The translations under genes and the position numbers were made by a program. Source: Clostridiales bacterium (GTDB lineage Bacteria > Bacillota > Clostridia > Christensenellales > CAG-138). From it: a stretch of DNA of 64,000 bases. The notes under the pieces were generated by a model. That model saw nothing but the letters and a program-made list of their open reading frames with translations. It made no database searches and was not told where the DNA came from. Position 1 is the stretch's first letter, and every line of letters starts with the position of its first letter. Below, piece by piece: positions 31,079 through 38,875 of this stretch. The DNA lies in NCBI GenBank assembly GCA_004556165.1, contig SFIR01000007.1, forward strand, positions 1-64,000. The letters are read 5' to 3'.

Positions 31079-31720
31079 ATGAAGCTTATCCTTTTAGGAC
31101 CTCCTGCTGCCGGCAAAGGCACGCAGGCGGAAAGAATAGCGGAAAAGTATGCGCTCGCACATATTTCGACCGGAGATATGCTGCGGGCTGAAATTGCCTC
31201 TGAAACAGAATTGGGTTTGCAGGCAAAAGCCTTCATTGATGACGGAAGCCTTGTTCCCGATGAGATGATATGCGCAATGGTCAAATCGAGGATTGCGCAG
31301 GATGACTGCAAAAACGGTTTTCTGCTTGACGGCTTCCCGAGGACGACGGCACAGGCGGAGGCGCTCGCCGAAATGATTGATACCGATATAGTTATTGATA
31401 TCGACTGCGAGCCCGAGATTCTCGTTGCCCGTGTTGCGAAGCGCATGGTCTGCCCCGAATGCAAGCATACTCAGATAGTCAACGAAGGCGAAAACCCCGT
31501 CTGCGCCAAATGCGGTGCAGAGCTTTACAGGCGTCCCGACGACAACCCGGATGCGATGCGTCACAGGCTTGCCGTATACTACGAGAGCACTTTCCCCCTC
31601 ATTCAGTACTACAAGCAGAGGGGTTTGCTCGCCGCGATAAACGGCGGTCAGGGTTTTGACGAGGTAACTCGGGATATTTTTGCGGTCATCGACGGAGTTA
31701 TGACCCTTAAAAACAGCTGA
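31079..31720 (+). CDS. adk: Adenylate kinase, zinc-lid type
   Basis: 213 residues; P-loop LLGPPAAGKGTQAERI, ISTGDMLRAEI, LLDGFPRTTAQAEAL. The LID carries four cysteines (CPEC and CAKC), so it binds zinc as in Gram-positives. Converts AMP and ATP to two ADP. Standard place between secY and map. Confidence 0.97.
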   Translation: MKLILLGPPAAGKGTQAERIAEKYALAHISTGDMLRAEIASETELGLQAKAFIDDGSLVPDEMICAMVKSRIAQDDCKNGFLLDGFPRTTAQAEALAEMIDTDIVIDIDCEPEILVARVAKRMVCPECKHTQIVNEGENPVCAKCGAELYRRPDDNPDAMRHRLAVYYESTFPLIQYYKQRGLLAAINGGQGFDEVTRDIFAVIDGVMTLKNS

Positions 31721-31731
31721 AAGGTGCTATA

Positions 31732-32499
31732 ATGGCGGACAGGATCACGATAAAATCCGAGAGCCAGCATGAAGCGATGCGTAAAGCCGGTGCGCTCACC
31801 GGCGAAACGCTCGCATATCTTGCCGGACTCGTAAAACCCGGTATCTCCACCAAGGAATTGGACGAGGCTGCCGAAGCATACATCAGGAGCCGCGGAGGCA
31901 TACCGTCATTCCTGAACTATGACGGTTTCCCGGCAAGCATCTGTACCTCGGTCAATGAGCAGATCGTTCACGGCATCCCGAGCAAAAAACAGATTCTCAG
32001 GGATGGAGATATTATCAGCATCGACTGCGGAGTCATTCTTGACGGCTTCCACGGCGACGCTGCGCGCACTATATTGGTCGGCGAAGTATCTCCCGAAGTG
32101 CAGCAGCTCGTCAGGGTAACGAAGGAATGCTTCTTCAAGGGCTTTGAGCAGGCTGTCGTAGGGAACCACATTTCAGATATTTCGAGAGCGGTTGAGGCTC
32201 ATGCGAATGAGTACGGCTACGGCATCGTTCGTGAGCTTGTCGGCCACGGTATCGGCTCCAATATGCACGAAGCGCCCGAGGTTCCTAACTACACTAACCC
32301 CCGTTTCGGCAGGGGAGCAAGGCTCGTTCCCGGCATGGCAATCGCCGTTGAACCCATGATAAATTTGGGCACAAGGAGAGTTGATTTTCTCTCCGACGGG
32401 TGGACATGCGTAACTCTCGACCGTAAGCCGAGCGCTCATTACGAGAACACAATTTTTATTACGGAAAATGGTCCGGAGATATTGACAAACCCGATTTAA
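31732..32499 (+). CDS. map: Methionine aminopeptidase, type I
   Basis: 255 residues. Removes the initiator Met from nascent proteins. Metal ligands lie in SIDCGVILDGFHGDAART (two Asp), GHGIGSNMHEAPEVP (His), and the two Glu of AVEPMINLG and YENTIFIT. Starts 11 bases after adk. Confidence 0.96.
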   Translation: MADRITIKSESQHEAMRKAGALTGETLAYLAGLVKPGISTKELDEAAEAYIRSRGGIPSFLNYDGFPASICTSVNEQIVHGIPSKKQILRDGDIISIDCGVILDGFHGDAARTILVGEVSPEVQQLVRVTKECFFKGFEQAVVGNHISDISRAVEAHANEYGYGIVRELVGHGIGSNMHEAPEVPNYTNPRFGRGARLVPGMAIAVEPMINLGTRRVDFLSDGWTCVTLDRKPSAHYENTIFITENGPEILTNPI

Positions 32500-32549
32500 C
32501 ATGTTAAAATCATAAGGTTGCGACTTATGGATCTGAGTTATGCGTTAAT

Positions 32550-32888
32550 ATGCGAAAAAAACCCGAAGATTTCTGTAATTTCGCCGCAAATTTCGGCACT
32601 GAAAGGCTCGGAAGCCTCGTAAAAAGCACCGCAGGCAGGGATTGCGGTCGGTTTTTCGTCGTTGTAGGCAAAATTGATGAAAAATATATTTTGATTGCAG
32701 ATGGGGATCTGAGGCCGATAGAGGCGCCGAAAAAGAAGAAACTCAAGCATATTGAGGATATGAATATCCTTTCGGAGGAGCTGAAGGAAAGGCTCTTGCG
32801 GAGGGAACACATCCAAAATGCGGAGCTTCGAAAAATAAAAAAACTGCTTGTGAGCGAGAGCGCGCAAGCGGCAGACGAACCCGAATAA
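32550..32888 (+). CDS. KOW domain RNA-binding protein
   Basis: 112 residues. The KOW core is LGSLVKSTAGRDCGRFFVVVG, followed by a Lys-rich stretch (APKKKKLKH) and a charged helical tail. This small L14e-like protein sits between map and infA in many clostridia and is thought to bind ribosome or rRNA; its exact role is not established. The ATG at 32550 lacks a clear ribosome-binding site, so the true start is uncertain. Confidence 0.85.
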   Translation: MRKKPEDFCNFAANFGTERLGSLVKSTAGRDCGRFFVVVGKIDEKYILIADGDLRPIEAPKKKKLKHIEDMNILSEELKERLLRREHIQNAELRKIKKLLVSESAQAADEPE

Positions 32889-32900
32889 GGAGGTAAATAA

Positions 32901-33122
32901 GTGTCCAAGCAAGATGTAATTGAAGTTGCAGGCGTTGTCACCAACACCTTTCCCAACACCGTGTTTGAAGTGACGCTCGAAAACGGGCATAAGATCACTG
33001 CGACCATTTCCGGAAAACTGCGCATGAATTTCATCCGCATCCTGACCGGCGATAAGGTCACGGTCGAGCTTTCACCCTATGATCTCAACCGGGGTCGTAT
33101 CACATGGCGCGGCAAGAACTAA
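32901..33122 (+). CDS. infA: Translation initiation factor IF-1
   Basis: 73 residues, OB fold: [48 protein letters not shown]. Blocks the 30S A-site during initiation. GTG start behind AAGGAGG. Confidence 0.97.
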   Translation: MSKQDVIEVAGVVTNTFPNTVFEVTLENGHKITATISGKLRMNFIRILTGDKVTVELSPYDLNRGRITWRGKN

Positions 33123-33217
33123 GCTTTTAGTTCGGGCAGCAAAGGCGGAAGTCCTCCGCCTCGTAACCTTCCCGGTGCCGGAAACGGCACGGAAGAAAAT
33201 CCACAGGAGGTAACAAC
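33123..33217 (+). other. infA-rpmJ spacer with two hairpins
   Basis: GGCGG pairs with CCGCC (33143-33159), then GTGCCG GAAA CGGCAC forms a stem capped by a GNRA tetraloop (33173-33188), extended by flanking CC/GG. The rpmJ ribosome-binding site AGGAGG follows. Such a compact pair of stems between two tiny genes suggests a regulatory or processing role. Confidence 0.5.
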
Positions 33218-33331
33218 ATGAAAGTCAGGCCTTCGGTCAAGCCGATGTGTGAAAAGTGCAAGATAATCAAGCGTAAAGGTCGCGTTATGGTTATCTGCGA
33301 TAACCCCAGGCATAAGCAGAAGCAGGGCTAA
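33218..33331 (+). CDS. rpmJ: Ribosomal protein bL36
   Basis: 37 residues, [20 protein letters not shown] start and [11 protein letters not shown] end, with the CxxC..C..H zinc site. Start behind CAGGAGG. In most Firmicutes rpsM follows at once; here 412 bases intervene. Confidence 0.96.
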   Translation: MKVRPSVKPMCEKCKIIKRKGRVMVICDNPRHKQKQG

Positions 33332-33560
33332 AAGCTTTCTCATCGGGAACCCTGCGCCCGAGGGAAGAAGCCGTACTTCTTCTATGTAATGATAGGATCG
33401 GAGAAACTAACCCATTCGATGATCCGAGCGGCGATATGCGGGAGCGCGTATCGTGCGCAGTTGCGATAAAGGATACAACCGTTCCTTCATCGTGCGGCAA
33501 GGGAATCACCCGTGCCGGGAGTGTGACGGGCGTTTCGCCCGAAATTTTCAGGTGCTTGCC
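33332..33560 (+). other. Proximal half of the rpmJ-rpsM spacer
   Basis: No coding sequence. Hairpins seen: GAAGAAG with CTTCTTC near 33365-33384, and CGGGCG TTT CGCCCG at 33527-33541 followed by AAATTTT, a possible weak terminator or attenuator. I find no good promoter here, so the alpha genes may be reached by read-through. Confidence 0.5.
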
Positions 33561-33574
33561 TTAGTTCAGCATAA

Positions 33575-33743
33575 GGTAAACCGTCACTAACTACTCCTGT
33601 CGGTGCGGCTGCCTGATCTCAACCGCTGCCAAGCTGCATCAAAAAGCTTAGCGTTAACAGCGGCCGCAATTTGGCATTAGTTGAGATCGGGAACCGGCAG
33701 TATTTACCAAAACACCAAAATTTTACGGAGGTAAACAAACTTT
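33575..33743 (+). ncRNA. Candidate structured leader RNA of the rpsM (alpha) operon
   Basis: Four helices nest in order: GGTAAA (33575-33580) with TTTACC (33703-33708); CTGCC (33609-33613) with GGCAG (33696-33700); GATCTCAAC (33615-33623) with GTTGAGATC (33680-33688); GCCAA (33628-33632) with TTGGC (33671-33675). A side hairpin CCG.CAC (33581-33587) with GTGCGG (33603-33608) carries a 15-base loop with CTCC, able to meet GGAG of the rpsM ribosome-binding site (33727-33730). Probably an autoregulatory r-protein leader; S4, encoded in the operon, is the first suspect by analogy with E. coli and Bacillus. Confidence 0.65.
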
Positions 33744-34112
33744 ATGGCGCGTATTAGCGGCGTAGACCTGCCCAGGGACAAGCGAGTCGAGATCGGCCTT
33801 ACCTATATCTACGGTATCGGCCTCAAGACTTCCCAGACCATCCTCAGAGAGACCGGCGTTGACCCCGATATCAGGGTTCGCGACCTGACCGAAGCGGATG
33901 TAAATAAACTCAGAGAGTACATCGATCATCATTGCAAGGTAGAGGGCGACCTCAGGCGTGAAGTTTCCATGAACATCAAGCGTCTCATCGAAGTCGGCTG
34001 CTACCGTGGCGTCCGCCACCGCAAGGGACTGCCCGTTCGCGGACAGAGCACTAAGCAGAATGCAAGAACCCGTAAGGGCCCGAAGCGTTCCGCAGGTAAA
34101 GCAAAGAAATAA
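33744..34112 (+). CDS. rpsM: Ribosomal protein uS13
   Basis: 122 residues; [20 protein letters not shown] and [18 protein letters not shown]. Contacts tRNA and the 50S from the 30S head. Start behind CGGAGG, first gene of the alpha block rpsM-rpsK-rpsD-rpoA-rplQ. Confidence 0.98.
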   Translation: MARISGVDLPRDKRVEIGLTYIYGIGLKTSQTILRETGVDPDIRVRDLTEADVNKLREYIDHHCKVEGDLRREVSMNIKRLIEVGCYRGVRHRKGLPVRGQSTKQNARTRKGPKRSAGKAKK

Positions 34113-34126
34113 GGAGGGAATGACTA

Positions 34127-34534
34127 ATGGCAAAGACCGGTAAAGCTGGCAAGAAAGTTGCAAGCCGCAAGCGCCGTGAGCGCAAGAACATAGAACGTGG
34201 TCAGGTCCACATTCGTTCTTCCTTCAATAACACCCTCGTTACCGTTACCGATATGAACGGCAACGCAATCTCTTGGGCATCCGCAGGCGGCCTCGGCTAC
34301 CGCGGTTCCCGTAAGAGCACTCCCTTCGCAGCCCAGATGGCAGCAGAAGCAGCAGCAAAGGCATCCATCGAGCATGGTATGCACTATGTTGAGGTTTATG
34401 TAAAGGGCCCCGGTGCAGGTCGTGAATCTGCAATCCGCGCGCTCCAGTCCGCAGGACTCGAAGTCAACATGATAAAGGACGTTACTCCCATCCCCCACAA
34501 TGGCTGCCGTCCTCCCAAGCGTAGAAGAGTATAA
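34127..34534 (+). CDS. rpsK: Ribosomal protein uS11
   Basis: 135 residues; [20 protein letters not shown] and [15 protein letters not shown] end. Platform of the 30S. Start behind AAGGAGGG. Confidence 0.98.
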   Translation: MAKTGKAGKKVASRKRRERKNIERGQVHIRSSFNNTLVTVTDMNGNAISWASAGGLGYRGSRKSTPFAAQMAAEAAAKASIEHGMHYVEVYVKGPGAGRESAIRALQSAGLEVNMIKDVTPIPHNGCRPPKRRRV

Positions 34535-34549
34535 GGAGAGCAAACGATT

Positions 34550-35182
34550 ATGGCAAGATATACAGATTCCGTTTGCAGACAGTGCCGCAGGGAAGGCATG
34601 AAACTGTTTCTTAAAGGCGACCGCTGCTACAATGATGCAAAGTGCGCAGTGGTAAAGCGTCACACTCCTCCGGGACAGCACGGTCAGGCTCGCGCCCGTA
34701 AGCTGAGCGAATACGGCACCCAGCTTCGTGAGAAGCAGAAATGCCGCCGTGCCTATGGCGTAAGCGAATCCCAGTTCCACAAGTATTACGAGACCGCCTC
34801 CAATATGAAGGGCGTTACCGGTGAAAACATGCTCTGCCTCATCGAGCGCAGGCTTGACAATGTTGTTTACCGCCTCGGCTTCGGCACCAGCCGTGCTCAG
34901 GCTCGTCAGTGGATCACCCATGGTCATATCCTCGTTGACGGTCAGAAGGTTGACATTCCCTCCTACCTCGTAAAGGTCGGTCAGAAGATCAGCGTTCGCA
35001 GCGACAGCTATGACGTACCCGCTTTCAAGCTCGTCAGGGAGCAGGGTGCCGATAAGCCCATCGCTAAGTGGCTTGAACTGGATGCACCCAACCTCAGCGG
35101 TATCGTGGCGGCAATGCCCCAGCGTGATGACATTGATCTCACCATTGAGGAGCACCTCATTGTTGAGCTTTACTCCAAGTAA
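34550..35182 (+). CDS. rpsD: Ribosomal protein uS4, zinc type
   Basis: 210 residues. N-terminal zinc site VCRQC..C..C within the first 35 residues, then the S4 RNA-binding domain with [22 protein letters not shown]. Primary 16S binder and, in E. coli and Bacillus, a translational repressor that binds leader RNA. Having rpsD inside the alpha block makes the leader before rpsM its natural target. Confidence 0.98.
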   Translation: MARYTDSVCRQCRREGMKLFLKGDRCYNDAKCAVVKRHTPPGQHGQARARKLSEYGTQLREKQKCRRAYGVSESQFHKYYETASNMKGVTGENMLCLIERRLDNVVYRLGFGTSRAQARQWITHGHILVDGQKVDIPSYLVKVGQKISVRSDSYDVPAFKLVREQGADKPIAKWLELDAPNLSGIVAAMPQRDDIDLTIEEHLIVELYSK

Positions 35183-35239
35183 TCATCACAGTTACCCTGA
35201 TCTATCAGTTACTTTATTTCAAGAGAGGGGAGAGATTCG

Positions 35240-36181
35240 ATGTTGGAAATTGAAAGACCGAGAATCGTCAGCAAGGAGCTTACAGAGAATTACGGCATGT
35301 TCGTCGTTGAGCCGCTCGAGCGCGGCTTCGGCACGACCCTTGGCAACAGCCTCCGCCGTGTGCTTCTCAGCTCATTGCCCGGAGCAGCCGCGACTTCCGT
35401 CAGGATTGACGGCGTGCTTCACGAATTCTCCACCATTCCCGGAGTTAAGGAAGATGTTACAGAGATCGTCCTTAATATCAAGGAGCTTCGCGTAAAGATG
35501 TTTGCGGATGAGCCCGTCCATGTCAGAATAGATGCTGAGGACGAGTGCGTCATCACCGCAGGCGATATCATTCATGATTCGGATATCGAGATAATAAATC
35601 CCGATCTGCGCATTGCTACGCTTTCCGAAGGCGCAAAGCTGAATATGGATATTACCATTGACAAGGGCCGCGGCTATGTTTCCGCAGATAAGAATAAAAA
35701 GCCCGGCATGCCAATCGGTGAAATCGCGGTTGATTCCATTTTTACACCCATCACTAAGGTCAACTTCAAGGTTGAGGATACCCGTGTAGGTCAGGTTACT
35801 GACTACGATAAGCTCACCCTCGAAGTTTGGACCGCAGGAACCATCCGTCCCGAAGAAGCCGTCAGCAGCGCTGCAAGGATCATGTTTGAGCATCTTTCCT
35901 TGTTTACAAATCTCACCGAGGGCGCCGAGACCTTTGAAGTTGCCGGTGAAACCGAAGCCGACAATAACAGCAAGATCTATGACATGGCGATTGAAGAACT
36001 TGATCTCTCCGTGCGTTCCTATAACTGCCTCAAGCGTGCCGGCATCAATATCGTTGCAGAATTGGTCGAGCGCGATGAGGAAGAAATGATGAAAGTACGC
36101 AATCTTGGCAGAAAGTCCCTGGAAGAGGTACAGCATAAGCTTGCCGCTCTGGGTCTGACTTTGCGCGATAGCGACGAGTAA
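35240..36181 (+). CDS. rpoA: RNA polymerase alpha subunit
   Basis: 313 residues. N-terminal assembly domain ([22 protein letters not shown]) and C-terminal DNA-binding domain ([40 protein letters not shown]). ATG behind GGGGAGAG, 57 bases after rpsD. Confidence 0.98.
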   Translation: MLEIERPRIVSKELTENYGMFVVEPLERGFGTTLGNSLRRVLLSSLPGAAATSVRIDGVLHEFSTIPGVKEDVTEIVLNIKELRVKMFADEPVHVRIDAEDECVITAGDIIHDSDIEIINPDLRIATLSEGAKLNMDITIDKGRGYVSADKNKKPGMPIGEIAVDSIFTPITKVNFKVEDTRVGQVTDYDKLTLEVWTAGTIRPEEAVSSAARIMFEHLSLFTNLTEGAETFEVAGETEADNNSKIYDMAIEELDLSVRSYNCLKRAGINIVAELVERDEEEMMKVRNLGRKSLEEVQHKLAALGLTLRDSDE

Positions 36182-36231
36182 TCGCCGAGGACAGAATAGC
36201 AAGTGTCCATATTATCTTAGGAGGAAATTTT

Positions 36232-36723
36232 ATGCCTAACCGTAAGCTGAACAAGGCTACCGACCAGCGTGATGCCATGCTTCGCAATATGGTGACCGCA
36301 TTCCTTTGGAACGGAAAGCTCGTAACCACCGAGAGCCGTGCAAAGGAGGTTCGCCCCATTGCCGAGAAGCTCATCACCCTCGCCGTGTCCGAATATAAAA
36401 ATACCGAAACCGTAACCAAGACCACCATCAACGACAAGCAGCAGGCTGTTGAGGTCGAGAAGGTTATAGATAAGCCCTCAAAGCTCCATGCTCGCAGGCA
36501 GATCATGGCTTACCTCTATGATCTTCCCCTCGTTCGCGAGAACAAGGAGACCGCTAAGGAATTCCGCGCACGCTGCAAGGAAACTCCCCATCCCGTCGTT
36601 GAGAAGCTCTTCCGTGAGCTCGCTCCCAAGTACGACGGCATGAACGGCGGCTATGTACGCATCTATAAGCTCGGACCTCGCCGTGGCGACGGCGCAGAGG
36701 TCTGCATGCTGGAGCTCAAGTAA
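36232..36723 (+). CDS. rplQ: Ribosomal protein bL17 with internal insertion
   Basis: 163 residues against about 115-130 in most bacteria. The core [21 protein letters not shown] and the C-terminal [22 protein letters not shown] are normal; the extra sequence lies about residues 55-85 ([19 protein letters not shown]). Last gene of the alpha block, followed by a strong terminator. Confidence 0.95.
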   Translation: MPNRKLNKATDQRDAMLRNMVTAFLWNGKLVTTESRAKEVRPIAEKLITLAVSEYKNTETVTKTTINDKQQAVEVEKVIDKPSKLHARRQIMAYLYDLPLVRENKETAKEFRARCKETPHPVVEKLFRELAPKYDGMNGGYVRIYKLGPRRGDGAEVCMLELK

Positions 36724-36748
36724 TCTAACCGATTCCATTACAGCATAA

Positions 36749-36797
36749 AAGGGACTGTATCAAATGATTCATTTTGATACAGCCCTTATTTTTTTGG
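36749..36797 (+). terminator. Rho-independent terminator after rplQ
   Basis: AAGGGACTGTATCAAA (36749-36764) pairs with TTTTGATACAGCCCTT (36772-36787), a stem of about 15 bp with one mismatch, then a run of seven T. It shares the GGG.CTGTATCAAA arm with the serS terminator. Confidence 0.93.
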
Positions 36798-36911
36798 AAA
36801 ACAACTATCATGCCCGACTGTGGCAAACATTTTGAAGGAGTTGATTTTTGCACACGCTTCTTCGAATACGGATAAAGAAGAAATTAAACGGTCCTCGCTA
36901 AAAGGCGGAAT
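36798..36911. other. Non-coding stretch after the alpha block
   Basis: A 66-codon frame at 36820-37020 has an AAGGAG nearby but no recognisable protein and crosses a minus-strand terminator. I see nothing else. Confidence 0.4.
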
Positions 36912-36952
36912 AAGACAAAAACAAAAAACCCGCAGCCTTAAAAAGCCACGGG
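36912..36952 (-). terminator. Minus-strand terminator downstream of the BlaI-type gene
   Basis: Read on the minus strand, CCCGTGGCTTT (36952-36942) pairs with AAGGCTGCGGG (36939-36929) with a few G-U pairs, followed by TTTTTTGTTTTTGTC. It would end the transcript from the gene at 37563, about 240 bases beyond its stop. Confidence 0.75.
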
Positions 36953-37191
36953 TAAATGTTGTTGGGTTTCAAGCTTGCAGTAAGACGCGCTATGCGGATA
37001 AGGCCCGGAATGCCGATTGAAACAGAGCATGGGTTCCTGCCGAAACAGGCGAAGGACTCCATGCGGAGAACAGCATTGCGAACGAAAAAATCCGCAGAGA
37101 TGGATTCATGAAACCGAAGGCAGCATAATGCTGCAGGGAATTTTGGGATCACATCGGTATCGAAGGAGCTTAGAGCGGGGAGAGACAACCC
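36953..37191. other. 3' untranslated stretch of the BlaI-type transcript
   Basis: No gene seen on either strand. Only short inverted repeats (ATCC with GGAT near 37100-37115). Confidence 0.4.
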
Positions 37192-37563
37192 TTATCTGAG
37201 CTTTGCGATAACCTTCTCGATCTCGGCGACATCGGCCTTCGTGCAGCGGCCGGCATCCTTCATAGCCCTGATGAAATCAGCGATGGAAGCACCTTCGCTG
37301 CCATCAAGAAGTCTGCCGCGGCTCTCGACGATGTAGTCGGCGCGAGTAAGACAGGGGAGATATTCAAACGAACGAACGCGCTTGCTGACGACCTTAATAA
37401 AGCCCTTCATGTGCAAACGGTTGACGAAGGTCTGAACAGTCTGATATGTCCAATCGTGACCCTGTACTGCCTGCCAAATATCGGATACGATGACAGGTTT
37501 GCCGGCGGTCCAAATAATTTCCATTATTTCAAGCTCGGCAGGGGAGACATCTTTGGTTATCAT
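37192..37563 (-). CDS. BlaI/MecI/CopY family transcriptional repressor
   Basis: 123 residues. Winged-helix DNA-binding domain: VSPAELEIMEIIWTAGKPV, the recognition helix around WTYQTVQTFVNRLHMKGFIKV, then a C-terminal dimerisation part. In staphylococci such repressors are cut by a BlaR1/MecR1 protease; no such gene is adjacent here, and no beta-lactamase, so the regulon is unknown. Start ATG behind GTGAGGT. Confidence 0.88.
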   Translation of the reverse strand: MITKDVSPAELEIMEIIWTAGKPVIVSDIWQAVQGHDWTYQTVQTFVNRLHMKGFIKVVSKRVRSFEYLPCLTRADYIVESRGRLLDGSEGASIADFIRAMKDAGRCTKADVAEIEKVIAKLR

Positions 37564-37600
37564 AGTGTTTACCTCACAAGAGATTTTAGTTTGTAATCGT

Positions 37601-37629
37601 ATTTTACTCTAAATGTGAAAAAAAAGCAA
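37601..37629 (-). promoter_or_regulatory. Promoter of the BlaI-type gene
   Basis: Minus strand TTGCTT (37629-37624), 17-base spacer, TAAAAT (37606-37601). Between it and the start lies GATTACAAACTAAAATC, a weak dyad (GATT..AATC) that could be an autoregulatory operator. Confidence 0.6.
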
Positions 37630-37857
37630 GCCCTTTTTTCGACATTTTTTATATTTTTCGGGCAGATTTTGCAAAAAGTCTAAAATGCCCCAAAAATGTC
37701 ATTTTCTTAACAAATTAAAGGAATTTTTCAACGTAAAAATGTGCAAATCCACCGAAAACCATGTAATTTATTCACAAATTATGTGAAAAATTACTGCAAG
37801 CACCGGAGAAATTTACGGCATACGGAGTAATTTTTTCGAAGCGTAATGCCGAAAAAT
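37630..37857. other. AT-rich spacer between sigG and the BlaI-type gene
   Basis: About 230 AT-rich bases without a gene. It holds a perfect inverted repeat TTCACA AATTA TGTGAA at 37771-37787 and a longer imperfect dyad, CGGCAT with ATGCCG (37814-37852), just after the sigG stop on the minus strand; the latter may be a weak terminator. Confidence 0.5.
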
Positions 37858-38631
37858 TCATACATATTTCCGCATTCTCGTGAGCGCAGATTTTTCAAGC
37901 CTTGAGACCTGAGCCTGACTGATGCCGATCTCATTGGCGACCTCCGTCTGGGTTTTGCCGCGGAAGAAGCGGAGCTTGATAATCCTCTGCTCGCGGTCAC
38001 TGAGCCTGCTTAAACCATCCTCGATGGCGATATTGTCGAGCCAGCGATCGCAATTTGCGCTTTCATCGCTTATCTGGTCGCAGATGAACACCGCATCGCC
38101 GTCATCGCGGAATACGGGCTCCTGGAGCGAAATCGGATCGGCGAGCGCATCGAGCGCGAATACTATCTCGGAAACGGGAAGCTCCAGCGCCTTTGCAATA
38201 TCCTCAAGCCGAGGCTCTGTGCCGGTCTCGTCGATAAGCTGATTGCGAACACGGAGCGCATGGTACGCGGTATCTCGCATCGAACGGCTGACCCTGATTG
38301 CACTGTTATCCCGAAGGTAACGCCGTATCTCTCCTATAATCATCGGAACGGCGTAGGTTGAAAACCTAACATTGTGGCTCATGTCGAAATTCTCAAGGGC
38401 TTTAATAAGCCCTATGCAGCCCACCTGAAACAGATCATCGGGAGGTTCGCCGCGGCCGGAGAAGCGCTTGATAACACTGAGAACAAGCCGGAGGTTGCCG
38501 TTCAGAAACTCGTTTCGTGCCTCTTCGTCCCCTTCCTTAACGCGTTCAAGCAGCGCCATGCTCTCCTTATAAGTAAATTTCGGGAGAGTGCTCGTGTCAA
38601 CGCCGCATATCTCAACCTTATTCATAGCCAT
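37858..38631 (-). CDS. sigG: Sporulation sigma factor sigma-G
   Basis: 257 residues. The N-terminus MNKVEICGVDTSTLP is the signature of sigma-G, followed by region 2 (GNLRLVLSVIKRFSGRGEPPDDLFQVGCIGLIKA, RFSTYAVPMIIGEIRR), region 3 and region 4 (RLSDREQRIIKLRFFRGKTQTEVA). Sigma-G drives late forespore genes, so the organism or its ancestors form endospores. The usual upstream spoIIGA-sigE pair is not adjacent. Start behind GCGAGGTG. Confidence 0.92.
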   Translation of the reverse strand: MAMNKVEICGVDTSTLPKFTYKESMALLERVKEGDEEARNEFLNGNLRLVLSVIKRFSGRGEPPDDLFQVGCIGLIKALENFDMSHNVRFSTYAVPMIIGEIRRYLRDNSAIRVSRSMRDTAYHALRVRNQLIDETGTEPRLEDIAKALELPVSEIVFALDALADPISLQEPVFRDDGDAVFICDQISDESANCDRWLDNIAIEDGLSRLSDREQRIIKLRFFRGKTQTEVANEIGISQAQVSRLEKSALTRMRKYV

Positions 38632-38758
38632 AAATACACCTCGCTGATTGCTATGTACTAATAATGGTCGTTTTTGAGCATTTCTATGCCGGGGAAAGGC
38701 AGGAAGTTTTGGCGAAAAACGGAAAAACGGAAGAATACCGCAAAATGAACCGACTTTT

Positions 38759-38780
38759 CCACATCAATCGACCGATGTGG
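38759..38780. promoter_or_regulatory. Palindrome upstream of the nucleoside kinase promoter
   Basis: CCACATC (38759-38765) and GATGTGG (38774-38780) flank AATCGACC. It ends two bases before the -35 box of the kinase promoter and lies between divergent genes; an operator is plausible. Confidence 0.5.
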
Positions 38781-38782
38781 TG

Positions 38783-38810
38783 TTGAAATTCGGCGGCGAT
38801 TCCGTATAAT
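38783..38810 (+). promoter_or_regulatory. Nucleoside kinase promoter
   Basis: TTGAAA (38783-38788), 16-base spacer, TATAAT (38805-38810). Confidence 0.75.
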
Positions 38811-38875
38811 GTAAATATGGAATATGCTGAAAAGGAAAAGAATATGACGAATAAATTGCGGAAGGACGGAACGAA

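Noticed and set aside
33332..33743. RNase P, SRP, tmRNA or 6S RNA in the rpmJ-rpsM spacer
   Set aside because: None of the universally conserved segments of those RNAs could be found; position and orientation favour a leader.
36820..37020. 66-codon Lys/Arg-rich frame after rplQ
   Set aside because: Crosses a minus-strand terminator and has no recognisable domain; could be re-examined if a homologue is found.
38632..38690. Sigma-F/G type promoter for sigG
   Set aside because: GCATA and a CATTATTA-like box exist on the minus strand but with 18-base spacing, too long for the known consensus.
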